From NCBI GenBank assembly GCA_015064735.1, contig SVRP01000004.1, forward strand, positions 76,800 through 140,799: 64,000 nucleotides of DNA, written 5' to 3'. Each line of letters begins with the position of its first letter. The stretch's first letter is position 1. Positions 42,201 to 50,625 of the stretch are shown here, one piece after another. Position numbers and translations under genes: made by a program. The notes below the pieces were generated by a model. That model had not been told where the DNA came from, did no database searches, and saw only the letters and a list, made by a program, of their open reading frames with translations. Source of the DNA: Oscillospiraceae bacterium. Lineage in GTDB: Bacteria; Bacillota; Clostridia; Oscillospirales; CAG-272.

Positions 42201-44195
42201 TTACTTTACGGAAGCATTCTCTGCCATTTTTATTTCTTCGGTTTCCATTGCCGTTGCATTTACAACCTCGGGACTCTTGAACGTGGGAACCGCCTTATGA
42301 AGCGCTTCCTTTGCTGCTTCGTCGTCTCCAAGATCAACGGCATGGCTGAGGATCGCAAGTCGCTTGTTGAGCTCTGCCACAGAAATAGGCTCGTCTCTTT
42401 CGATGAAAATAAGACTGTTTTCGGTCTTATCAAGCTCCTCGGTCTTTACAAGAAGCTCCTCGTAAAGCTTTTCTCCGGGACGAAGTCCGGTCTCGATTAT
42501 ATCGATATCCTTGTAGGGCTCGTAGCCGCTGAGCTTTATCATGTTTTCAGCAAGCTCAAGTATCTTTACGGGACGACCCATGTCAAGAACGAAAAGCTCG
42601 CCGTTTTTTGCCATGGATGCCGACTGAAGAACAAGCTGACTTGCTTCGGGAATAGTCATGAAATATCTGATTATTCTCTTGTCTGTAAGGGTTACGGGAC
42701 CACCGTTGAATATTTGTTTCTTAAAGAGGGGAATTACCGAGCCTGCGCTTCCAAGGACGTTTCCGAATCTCGTAGCACTGTAGGTGGTATATGCCGAGGT
42801 TGTGCTGTGGCTTTGCACAATAAGCTCACACATGCGCTTGGTTGCTCCCATTACGTTTGTGGGGTTTACAGCTTTGTCTGTAGACACCATCATAAAACGC
42901 TCTACCTTGTATTTTTCGGATAATTCAACGGTGTTGAGGGTACCAAATACGTTGTTTTCGATTGCTTCGCAGCAATTACGCTCCATAAGCGGAACGTGCT
43001 TGTGCGCTGCGGCATGAATAACTATCTGGGGTCTGTGTTCGTTGAATACCTTCTCAAGAGCCTGTCTGTTGCATACAGAAAGGATTTCCACGCAAAGGTT
43101 GAGTGAAGGTCCGTAGGCTATGCGAAGCTCCTGCTGAACGTCGTACGCGCCGTTTTCGTATACGTCGAGAATGACCAGCTTTTGAGGAGACATTCTTGCG
43201 ATCTGTCTGCAAAGCTCGCTTCCTATGCTTCCGCCACCGCCCGTAATAAGAATTATCTTATTCCTGTAAAACGCTGATGTTTTTTCGTTTGTAACGTCAA
43301 GAGGCGTTCTGAAAAGAAGGTCTTCTATATCAAACTCACGCAACTGACGTCTTTGACCTCCCGTAGTTTGCATGGTAGGGAAGTCGTAGCTCTTTACTTT
43401 AAATCCGAGGCCTGTATAGAACGTGTACAGACTTTTCTTTTTGTCATCATCATTCTTGGGAAGGGCGAGAACTATTTCCTGAACATTGTAGTCGTTAAGT
43501 ATGTCGGTTGTTATCTTTCCTTCTGCAAGAACGTTAAGACCTATTATCTGCTGTCCTATTTTATCTCTGTTTGTGTCTATAAAGCAAACCGGGATATAAG
43601 AAGAATTCTTGTTGCCTAAGAGTTCTTCCGCAAGACAAACGCCCACGTTTCCGGCGCCAACAATGGCGATTCTGATTTTATGGTCAACTTGGTAATAATC
43701 TTCATCGATAACGTGTCTTGCTGCTACAAGCTTGAGAATTGCCTGCATCAGTCTACCTGTGCGGTTAGGCCGCTTATGGCATTTGTATGCGTAGCGGTAA
43801 AACATACGTATAGCAAGAGATCCGAGAAGAGTCGTGGTGAAGACGGCGAGAGACCTCGGAAACGGTACTACACTTATGCTGAATGCAGGACAAATGATGA
43901 GGTTTGCGGCAAAGAATATCAGGAAAGCAATTCCGTCAGATATAAGAAGCCTTATGTAGCACTGGATTCCACCGAAACGCCATATTTGCTTGTATATCTT
44001 CATTATTAAGCGGCTTATTGTCAAAATGATTATAGCGAGAGTATAGTGGAATATTATGTCTTTGGGTTTAAATTCAATTGTTCCTCGGTATATTACCAGT
44101 AAAACAAAAGAAACAAGAGAATATATCGCAAGGTCAAAAAGCCATATTATCCACTGTCGGTTGATTTTAGGGGAGGTGGCTGATTTCTTTTTCAT
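42201..44195 (-). CDS. Membrane nucleoside-diphosphate-sugar 4,6-dehydratase (PglF/CapD/WbpM type)
   Basis: 664 aa. Four transmembrane helices (residues ~15-130) precede a first Rossmann-like domain (IRIAIVGAGNVGVCLAEELL, ~170-190) and the catalytic SDR domain with ILITGGGGSIGSELCRQI near 313. The motif MVSTDKAVNPTNVMGATKR (~430-450) has Met at the SDR tyrosine position, as in UDP-GlcNAc C6 dehydratases that make UDP-4-keto-6-deoxy sugar. It is divergent from a DegT aminotransferase, the expected next enzyme. Together they would make a UDP-4-amino-4,6-dideoxy sugar such as a bacillosamine precursor. Confidence 0.92.
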   Translation of the reverse strand: MKKKSATSPKINRQWIIWLFDLAIYSLVSFVLLVIYRGTIEFKPKDIIFHYTLAIIILTISRLIMKIYKQIWRFGGIQCYIRLLISDGIAFLIFFAANLIICPAFSISVVPFPRSLAVFTTTLLGSLAIRMFYRYAYKCHKRPNRTGRLMQAILKLVAARHVIDEDYYQVDHKIRIAIVGAGNVGVCLAEELLGNKNSSYIPVCFIDTNRDKIGQQIIGLNVLAEGKITTDILNDYNVQEIVLALPKNDDDKKKSLYTFYTGLGFKVKSYDFPTMQTTGGQRRQLREFDIEDLLFRTPLDVTNEKTSAFYRNKIILITGGGGSIGSELCRQIARMSPQKLVILDVYENGAYDVQQELRIAYGPSLNLCVEILSVCNRQALEKVFNEHRPQIVIHAAAHKHVPLMERNCCEAIENNVFGTLNTVELSEKYKVERFMMVSTDKAVNPTNVMGATKRMCELIVQSHSTTSAYTTYSATRFGNVLGSAGSVIPLFKKQIFNGGPVTLTDKRIIRYFMTIPEASQLVLQSASMAKNGELFVLDMGRPVKILELAENMIKLSGYEPYKDIDIIETGLRPGEKLYEELLVKTEELDKTENSLIFIERDEPISVAELNKRLAILSHAVDLGDDEAAKEALHKAVPTFKSPEVVNATAMETEEIKMAENASVK

Positions 44196-44262
44196 CGTTA
44201 TTTACCTGATTGTCTGTATTTTATAGATTATTGTGTGCGAACCCGTCAATTATACTTAGAAT

Positions 44263-44291
44263 ATTATACCACATAAATGAAAAGGTGTCAA
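44263..44291 (-). promoter_or_regulatory. Exact-consensus promoter of the 4,6-dehydratase gene
   Basis: Minus strand: TTGACA (44286-44291), 17 bases, TATAAT (44263-44268), giving a leader of about 60 bases. Confidence 0.88.
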
Positions 44292-44389
44292 GAGGAAAAA
44301 AGGGGCTCAAAGATCAATTGATTTTTGGACATGATTTTGTAAAAATAGTAATAAAAACTTACAATTTAGCAATAATGGGTGATATTGTA

Positions 44390-44418
44390 TTGACAAAAAT
44401 ACAGATTTGTGATATAAT
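44390..44418 (+). promoter_or_regulatory. Exact-consensus promoter of the polysaccharide operon
   Basis: TTGACA (44390-44395), 17 bases, TATAAT (44413-44418), 56 bases before the aminotransferase start. The genes downstream to the window's end are co-directional with short gaps or overlaps and no terminator was seen, so this may be the main promoter of a 20-kb operon. Confidence 0.88.
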
Positions 44419-44473
44419 ACTACTAATTGTAATTATATATTATTAATAAACAAAGGGGGCGCTTGTTGAAAAC

Positions 44474-45700
44474 ATGAAGCCGTTTGAAAAAAAGATATAC
44501 CTTTCTTCTCCAACCATGCACGGTGAAGAGCTTGAGTACATAAAAAAGGCATATGACACAAATTGGATGTCTACCGTCGGTGAGAATATAAACGAAACCG
44601 AAAGGCTTATATGCGATAAGGTCGGATGCAAATACGCGGTGGCACTTGCGAGCGGAACGTCTGCTTTGCATCTTGCGGTAAAGCTTGCGGGGGTTAAGCC
44701 GGGAGACAGAGTTTTTTGCAGTGATATGACCTTTGCGGCAACGCTTAATCCTGTTGTATATGAAGGCGGAATTCCCGTGTTTATCGACGGTGAGTATGAA
44801 ACGTGGAATATGGATCCCTTGGCTCTTGAAAAAGCGTTTGAAATGTTTCCTGAGGTAAAGGTTGTAGTGTTTGCTAATCTTTATGGTACGCCCGCAAAAA
44901 TGGACGAAATAATTGCCATTTGCAATAAATACGGAGCTACTATCATAGAAGATGCGGCAGAATCCCTGGGAGCAACTTATAAGGGTGTTCAGACCGGAAC
45001 TTTTGGAAAATATAACGCTATTTCCTTTAACGGAAATAAAATTATCACGGGATCGTCGGGTGGAATGCTTCTTACCGATGACCTTGATGCCGCTAATAAG
45101 GCGAGAAAGTGGTCTACACAGAGCAGAGAGAACGCTCCTTGGTATCAACACGAGGAGGTTGGATACAATTACCGCATGAGTAACGTAATCGCAGGAGTTG
45201 TAAGAGGTCAGATCCCTCATCTTGAAGAGCATATAGCGCAGAAAAAGGCAATTTACATGCGATATAAAGAGGGCTTTAAGGGTCTTCCCGTAAGCATGAA
45301 TCCTTATGACGAGAGCATTATGGAGCCTAATTTCTGGCTCTCCTGCCTTATTATAGACGATGAGGCAATGTGTAAGCAGGTCAGAAGCGATAACGAGGCG
45401 TGCTACATAAAGGAAAAAGGCAAGACCTGTCCCACGGAGATACTTGAAAAGATCGCCGAGTGTAACGCGGAGGGCAGACCCATATGGAAGCCTATGCATA
45501 TGCAACCAATGTACCGCATGCACGATTTTGTTACTAAAAACGGAAACGGACGCGCGAATACAAACGCTTACATCGCGGGAGGCGGAATAGATATCAACGC
45601 GGATATTTTCGCAAGAGGCTTGTGCTTGCCCAGCGATAACAAGATGACTCCCGAGGAGCAGGACATAATAATCGAGGTAATAAGATCCTGCTTCGAATAA
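44474..45700 (+). CDS. DegT/DnrJ/EryC1/StrS-family sugar aminotransferase
   Basis: 408 aa. A PLP-dependent fold type I enzyme: ALASGTSALHLAVKLAG near residue 58, EDAAESLGATYKG near 160 and the PLP lysine in SFNGNKIITGSSGG near 188. It transfers an amino group from glutamate to C4 of a 4-keto-6-deoxy sugar nucleotide and is close in layout to PglE. It pairs with the divergent 4,6-dehydratase. No PglD-type acetyltransferase is seen next to it. The ATG has GGGGG about 13 bases upstream, a loose ribosome site. Confidence 0.92.
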   Translation: MKPFEKKIYLSSPTMHGEELEYIKKAYDTNWMSTVGENINETERLICDKVGCKYAVALASGTSALHLAVKLAGVKPGDRVFCSDMTFAATLNPVVYEGGIPVFIDGEYETWNMDPLALEKAFEMFPEVKVVVFANLYGTPAKMDEIIAICNKYGATIIEDAAESLGATYKGVQTGTFGKYNAISFNGNKIITGSSGGMLLTDDLDAANKARKWSTQSRENAPWYQHEEVGYNYRMSNVIAGVVRGQIPHLEEHIAQKKAIYMRYKEGFKGLPVSMNPYDESIMEPNFWLSCLIIDDEAMCKQVRSDNEACYIKEKGKTCPTEILEKIAECNAEGRPIWKPMHMQPMYRMHDFVTKNGNGRANTNAYIAGGGIDINADIFARGLCLPSDNKMTPEEQDIIIEVIRSCFE

Positions 45701-45719
45701 GACTTCAAGAGGTTTCGAT

Positions 45720-46415
45720 ATGTACGCAAAATTTTTCAAAAGAGCAATAGACGTTATTTTGTCATTTATAGCGCTGTCAGTGCTTTCCCCCATACTTTTG
45801 ATACTTATTATCGTAGGAGCGATTGCAATGAAGGGAAATCCGTTTTTTACGCAGCTTCGTCCGGGTAAAATATCAAAAAAGACAGGCAAGGAAAAAATAT
45901 TCAGACTGATAAAATTCAGGACTATGTCGAATGCAAAGGACAAGGACGGAAATCTTCTTCCGGATGAGGTGCGACTGAACAAATACGGAAAAATTCTCCG
46001 AAGTACCTCACTGGACGAGCTTCCCGAATTAATTAATATTTTAATCGGAAATATGTCGATAGTAGGACCGAGACCTCAGCTTGTACGCGATATGGTGTTC
46101 ATGACCGATGAACAGAGAATGAGACATACGGTTCGCCCCGGGCTTTCCGGGCTTGCGCAGGTAAACGGACGTAATAACATCACGTGGGAAGAAAAATTCG
46201 AGTGGGACGCAAAGTACAGAGAGAAGATTACCTTTGTCGGAGATATAAAGATAATTCTTAAAACAGTAATAAAGGTGTTTAAGAGGGACGATACCGTCAG
46301 AGACGGAACCGCATCGGATATTGATTTTGGAGATTGGCTTATTGCCGAGGGAAAAATAGACGAAAAGCTGTATGAAGAAAAGCAAAAAGAAGCTAAGGAA
46401 TTGATAAAGGTGTAA
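45720..46415 (+). CDS. Undecaprenyl-phosphate phosphosugar transferase (PglC/WcaJ type)
   Basis: 231 aa. A single N-terminal hydrophobic hairpin (residues ~8-38), then IKFRTM near 62, the catalytic SLDELPEL dyad near 98-105, GNMSIVGPRPQLV near 110 and RPGLSGLAQVNGR near 142. These are the marks of the monotopic phosphoglycosyl transferase family that starts glycan assembly by moving sugar-1-phosphate to undecaprenyl phosphate. Length fits PglC-like members, extended by a charged C-terminal tail. It likely uses the amino-dideoxy sugar made by the neighbouring enzymes. Confidence 0.94.
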   Translation: MYAKFFKRAIDVILSFIALSVLSPILLILIIVGAIAMKGNPFFTQLRPGKISKKTGKEKIFRLIKFRTMSNAKDKDGNLLPDEVRLNKYGKILRSTSLDELPELINILIGNMSIVGPRPQLVRDMVFMTDEQRMRHTVRPGLSGLAQVNGRNNITWEEKFEWDAKYREKITFVGDIKIILKTVIKVFKRDDTVRDGTASDIDFGDWLIAEGKIDEKLYEEKQKEAKELIKV

Positions 46416-46416
46416 A

Positions 46417-47244
46417 ATGAGTGATATAAAATTCTCGGTTTCCATGTGTGTGTATGGAGGAGACAACCCCGAATGGTTTAAAACAGCAGTCGAAAGCGTG
46501 TTAAACCAAACGGTAAAGGCATCGGAAATAGTTCTCGTTGTTGACGGACCCGTTCCCGAAATACTCGATAATGTCATAAAAAAATACGAGGCTATGCCTG
46601 TGTTCAACGTTGTTCGATTTGCCGAAAATCAGGGACACGGAAACGCAAGGCGAGCTGGACTCAAGGCTGCATCAAACGAGCTTGTGGCTCTTATGGATGC
46701 CGATGATATATGCGTACCCGAAAGATTTGAAAAACAACTGGAAATATTTGAAAACGACCCGGATGTCGATATCGTAGGCGGAAATATATCAGAGTTTATC
46801 GGTACCCCTGAAAATATAGTTGCAAAGCGAGAGGTTCCATCGTCTGATACCGATATAAAGGAATACATGAAAAAGAGATGCCCCATGAATCAGATGACGG
46901 TTTTGTTCAAAAAGAGCTCTGTTGAAAAGGTAGGCGGATATTTAGATTGGTATTGCGATGAGGATTACTATTTGTGGATACGCATGGCAATAGCAAATAT
47001 GACATTTGCAAATATGGCGGATACACTTGTATACGTAAGAGTCGGAGAACAGATGTATCAGCGTAGAGGTGGCAGAAAATATTTCAAGAGTGAGGCGAAG
47101 CTTCAAAAATACATGCGAGAGCATGGAATTATAGGTTTTGGGACATATACCGTAAACGTAACAAAAAGATTTATCGTGCAGATATTATTACCCAATAAAA
47201 TCAGAGGTTGGGTTTTTAAAAAATTCGCAAGAGAAAAGGTGTGA
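46417..47244 (+). CDS. Family 2 glycosyltransferase
   Basis: 275 aa, GT-A fold. SVSMCVYGGDNPEWFKTAVESV at the N-terminus, ALMDADDICVPERFE near residue 90 with the metal-binding DxD, and a WYCDEDYYLWIRM acceptor region near 180 are typical. Its start follows the upstream stop by one base. It adds one sugar from a nucleotide donor on the cytoplasmic side; donor unknown. Confidence 0.9.
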   Translation: MSDIKFSVSMCVYGGDNPEWFKTAVESVLNQTVKASEIVLVVDGPVPEILDNVIKKYEAMPVFNVVRFAENQGHGNARRAGLKAASNELVALMDADDICVPERFEKQLEIFENDPDVDIVGGNISEFIGTPENIVAKREVPSSDTDIKEYMKKRCPMNQMTVLFKKSSVEKVGGYLDWYCDEDYYLWIRMAIANMTFANMADTLVYVRVGEQMYQRRGGRKYFKSEAKLQKYMREHGIIGFGTYTVNVTKRFIVQILLPNKIRGWVFKKFAREKV

Positions 47245-47249
47245 ATAAA

Positions 47250-47669
47250 GTGAAAAAATATAAAATCGGATATACGACGGGTGTGTTTGATATGTTTCAT
47301 ATCGGGCATTTGAATATTCTTAAGAGGGCAAAGGAACAATGTGAATACTTGATCGTAGGTGTCTCTACTGATGAAACAGTAGAAAGCTATAAACACAAGG
47401 CGCCAGTAATCAAGTTTGAGGAAAGATGTGCTATTGTTGAAGCTATTAAATATGTTGATAGGGTTGTGCCACAGACTTCTATGAACAAAATGGATGCCTA
47501 TAAAGAACTGAAGTTTGATGTTTTGTTTCATGGTAGCGATTGGAAGGGGAGCAATATGTACGATCAGATTGTCAAGGAACTAACCGAAGTGGGGGTAGAC
47601 GTAGTGTTTTTGCCGCATACGGAAGGAATAAGCTCTACTCTCATTCGTGAAAAAGCAAATAAGTCATGA
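47250..47669 (+). CDS. TagD-like cytidylyltransferase (probable glycerol-3-phosphate cytidylyltransferase)
   Basis: About 139 aa, TagD size. TTGVFDMFHIGHLNIL has the HxGH nucleotide site near residues 14-17, and TEGISSTLIREK near the C-terminus is the second signature. TagD makes CDP-glycerol from CTP and glycerol 3-phosphate. The GTG at 47250 is better placed after AAAAGGTG than the GTG at 47241. The neighbouring LicD gene suggests the CDP product feeds a phosphodiester modification of the glycan. Base composition turns AT-rich from here. Confidence 0.88.
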   Translation: MKKYKIGYTTGVFDMFHIGHLNILKRAKEQCEYLIVGVSTDETVESYKHKAPVIKFEERCAIVEAIKYVDRVVPQTSMNKMDAYKELKFDVLFHGSDWKGSNMYDQIVKELTEVGVDVVFLPHTEGISSTLIREKANKS

Positions 47670-48853
47670 AAAGAATAGATTACATATCAAATCTTGATGA
47701 AAAGTGTACTGGATGTATGGCTTGTGTCGACGCTTGTCCAGCTGGCTGTATTTTTTCCATAATCAAAAATGACGGATTCAGATATTCAACAATTGATACA
47801 TCAAAGTGTATTTTGTGCGGTAAATGTTATGCTGCTTGTCCGCTTGCAATTCAGGAAAAACATACCGAAGAGCAACATTTATACGCAGCATATTCATCTG
47901 ACCGCAATGAACATAATAATGGATCATCTGGGGGGATTTTTGAAGGACTTGCAAAATATTTTCTGGAGCAGGGATATTATGTATGCGGTGCTTCTTTTGA
48001 GGGGACAACACTTAATCATAAAGTCATTAATAAACCAGATGAGCTTAATCCATTGTTAAAATCAAAGTATATACAGTCCGATACCGAGGGAATTTATAAC
48101 CAAATTTTAGAATTGCTCAAAAAAGGCAAAAAAGTATTTTTCTGCGGTACCCCCTGTCAAGTGTCAGCCATGATAAATTCAACACCTGCAACCTTAAGAA
48201 ACGGACTTTTTACCGCAGATATAATATGCCACGGAGTTCCGTCTCAAAAAGTTTTTGACGAGTATATTGGAACACTTGAAAAAAAGCATGGAGGAACTAT
48301 TAGTGATTTTTCGTTTAGAATAAAGGATAACAAATATAGACATGCACATGGTTATTCTTATAGAGTGACAAAGAACGGAAAAATAACCGTAAAAAACGGT
48401 ATATATACGAACTCGACATTTTATAATGCATTTAAAAACTATCTGATTTTCCGTGATGGATGTTATAACTGTCAGTACGCAACACTTCAAAGAGTTTCGG
48501 ATATTACATTGGCTGATTTTTGGGGGATAGAAAAATATGATTTCAAAGGAAACGTTGACTCCGGAGTTTCAATGGTAATTACAAATACCCCAAAAGGACA
48601 GGATGCATTTGTATCTATTCAAAGCAAGATTGTAAGCAAAGAATTTCCTGTACAGTATGGTATTGATTCCAATTACTGCTTGACACACAGAACGGACAAG
48701 CCAAATAACAGGGATGTAATCATAGAAGAAATAGCAACAAACGGATACGAAGAAGCTGCAAGAAAATACTTTAAGTGCAGAATTATACACAAAATGTATT
48801 GGCTTATTCCTGCGAGGACAAGAAGATTTATTAGAAAGATAAGAGGAAACTGA
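47666..48853 (+). CDS. Fe-S/FrhB-like protein of polysaccharide clusters (F420 hydrogenase beta-like)
   Basis: 395 aa. Two [4Fe-4S] motifs, CTGCMACVDACP and CILCGKCYAACP, fill the first 60 residues; the rest is the FrhB C-terminal domain, with CGTPCQVSAM near residue 170, CHGVPSQKVFDEY near 190 and LADFWGIEKYDF near 275. Members of this group are frequent next to polysaccharide pyruvyl transferases and do not use F420 there as far as known. It overlaps the cytidylyltransferase gene by 4 bases. Function is unproven. A second paralogue lies at 52930-54144. Confidence 0.88.
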   Translation: MKRIDYISNLDEKCTGCMACVDACPAGCIFSIIKNDGFRYSTIDTSKCILCGKCYAACPLAIQEKHTEEQHLYAAYSSDRNEHNNGSSGGIFEGLAKYFLEQGYYVCGASFEGTTLNHKVINKPDELNPLLKSKYIQSDTEGIYNQILELLKKGKKVFFCGTPCQVSAMINSTPATLRNGLFTADIICHGVPSQKVFDEYIGTLEKKHGGTISDFSFRIKDNKYRHAHGYSYRVTKNGKITVKNGIYTNSTFYNAFKNYLIFRDGCYNCQYATLQRVSDITLADFWGIEKYDFKGNVDSGVSMVITNTPKGQDAFVSIQSKIVSKEFPVQYGIDSNYCLTHRTDKPNNRDVIIEEIATNGYEEAARKYFKCRIIHKMYWLIPARTRRFIRKIRGN

Positions 48854-48856
48854 TCA

Positions 48857-49738
48857 ATGTACACGTATATGAGAAATGATACTCCTGACGACTGGGGATT
48901 GAAGAAGCTTCAAGAAAAAATACTTGAGATAGCGGTTTATGTCGATAAGTTTTGCGAGGAAAATGGAATACAGTATTGTCTTATGGGAGGTTCTGCTCTC
49001 GGTGCAATTCGCCACGGAGGATTTATTCCGTGGGACGATGACCTTGATTTCTTTATGACCCCAGATAACTATGAAAAGTTCGTAAAAGCATTTGAAGAGA
49101 AGGGAAATAAGGAAAAATTTTTCTTAGAGCCCTTTGGACATTTCGACAATATGGTAACACTTGGAAAGGTTCGTGCTAAAAATACAACTTACATAGAGGA
49201 GAGTTTGGTAGATTATCAAATATCTCATAATGTGTACTTGGATATTTTTATTCTCCATACTTGCCCTAATAACACCATACAGCGTAGACATCAGTATGTG
49301 TGGGCGAAGTATGTGGTTGCGAAAGCGCAATCAGTTCGTGATTTGTCTCGATATGGCTTGGGGTTAAGGACAGCCTTGCGTGTGTTGAAATGTTTCCCTC
49401 GTCTGTTTCTTGTTAAGCATGGACTGAAACAGGTCTATAAGTATAGAAATAAAAAGTCTAATCTGTACTGTAACTACCTTGGAAAAGCAAGATATAAAAG
49501 GGGAACGTATAAAAAAGAGTGGTTTGAAAAAAACAAGCGAGTTTCGTTTGAAAATGTTACCCTGAACGTTCCAATAGGAGTAGAGGATTTCCTGAGTGAA
49601 AGATTTGGGGACTATATGAAAATCCCCGATATTGAGCAAATTCGTCGCGAACAGCACGCTGGGGTATGGGATACAGAAAAGGATTATAAAGAATATTTAA
49701 CTAAAGAGCCGACACTGCCAGCAAAGTACGTAATATGA
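48857..49738 (+). CDS. LicD-family phosphotransferase
   Basis: 293 aa. The LicD core, YCLMGGSALGAIRHGGFIPWDDDLDFFM (residues ~37-65, shown in part), has the nucleotidyltransferase-like Gly-Gly-Ser and the metal-binding Asp cluster. LicD proteins transfer a phospho-group from a CDP-linked donor, choline phosphate in pneumococcus, ribitol or glycerol phosphate in relatives, to a glycan. With the TagD-like enzyme two genes upstream, glycerol phosphate is a reasonable guess. Low GC like its neighbours. Confidence 0.92.
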   Translation: MYTYMRNDTPDDWGLKKLQEKILEIAVYVDKFCEENGIQYCLMGGSALGAIRHGGFIPWDDDLDFFMTPDNYEKFVKAFEEKGNKEKFFLEPFGHFDNMVTLGKVRAKNTTYIEESLVDYQISHNVYLDIFILHTCPNNTIQRRHQYVWAKYVVAKAQSVRDLSRYGLGLRTALRVLKCFPRLFLVKHGLKQVYKYRNKKSNLYCNYLGKARYKRGTYKKEWFEKNKRVSFENVTLNVPIGVEDFLSERFGDYMKIPDIEQIRREQHAGVWDTEKDYKEYLTKEPTLPAKYVI

Positions 49739-49783
49739 TATACGATACACAAAAAGATTACAGAGAATATTTGGAGAGCACAA

Positions 49784-50599
49784 ATGTCTAAATTTGAAAT
49801 ACTATGCGTTACAATGCGTCAAAATGATTTTTCAAAGATAAAAGAAATGAATATTCATTCGGACGTTGTATTTTCAAATCAGTGCGACCGCACATCTTAC
49901 GAGGAGTTTGAGTTTGAAGGTCATACAGCAAAAATGATCTCTACGCAAACAAGAGGTGTGGGAATTAACCGAAATCTTGGACTGATGTATGCGTCTGCCG
50001 AAATATGCTTATTTGCCGATGATGACGTAACCTATCATGATGATATGGAAAAGCGGGTTGTGGCGGAATTTGATGCTCATCCTGATGCGGATGTAATTAT
50101 TTTTCATTTTGACACGGATGATGCACATAAGCAAGTTAAATATCCAAAGACAAAAAAAAGCGGATGGTTTATGAGAATGCCTTGGGGCGGTATTAGAATA
50201 GCATTTCGTCTTGAAAGCGTTAAAAAGGCAAATATAAATTTTAATACATTATTCGGTGGAGGATGTCTTTTTCCAAGCGGAGAGGATAGCATTTGGCTGT
50301 ACGATGCTAAACATAAAGGATTGAAGTTTTATGTTTCTAATCAAACCATAGGTGCTGTAAGTTATGCGGTATCGTCGTGGTTTACCGGACACAACGCACA
50401 CTATTTCTTCGGAAAGGGTGTTTTCTACGAAGCGGTTCATCCGAGATCCTTTTGGCTTTGGAAAAACTATTTTGCGTTCAGAACCAAGAATATGACAAAA
50501 ATGTCGGCTTCCGAAAAAAAGAAGTGGATGAATCATGGAAGAAGAGCATACAAGGAAATGCTCTCGTATGAGGACTATAAGAAAAAATACGGTTTATAA
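49784..50599 (+). CDS. Glycosyltransferase family 2-like protein
   Basis: 271 aa. QTRGVGINRNLGLMYA near residue 55 and CLFADDDVTYHDDME near 75 (DDD metal site) follow the GT2 layout, and GGGCLFPSGEDSIWLYD near 155 resembles the acceptor/catalytic ED region. The N-terminal sequence is unlike standard GT2 proteins but common to O-antigen clusters. Probably adds one sugar. Start ATG 49784; there are 45 AT-rich bases between it and licD. Confidence 0.82.
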   Translation: MSKFEILCVTMRQNDFSKIKEMNIHSDVVFSNQCDRTSYEEFEFEGHTAKMISTQTRGVGINRNLGLMYASAEICLFADDDVTYHDDMEKRVVAEFDAHPDADVIIFHFDTDDAHKQVKYPKTKKSGWFMRMPWGGIRIAFRLESVKKANINFNTLFGGGCLFPSGEDSIWLYDAKHKGLKFYVSNQTIGAVSYAVSSWFTGHNAHYFFGKGVFYEAVHPRSFWLWKNYFAFRTKNMTKMSASEKKKWMNHGRRAYKEMLSYEDYKKKYGL

Positions 50600-50625
50600 T
50601 TTTGCCGATAAAGGTGGAGTACGTT

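Noticed and set aside
44423-45982. 519-codon open frame on the minus strand over the aminotransferase gene
   Set aside because: It is a shadow of the DegT gene, which has its own promoter, conserved PLP motifs and pathway neighbours. The minus frame has no recognisable domain.
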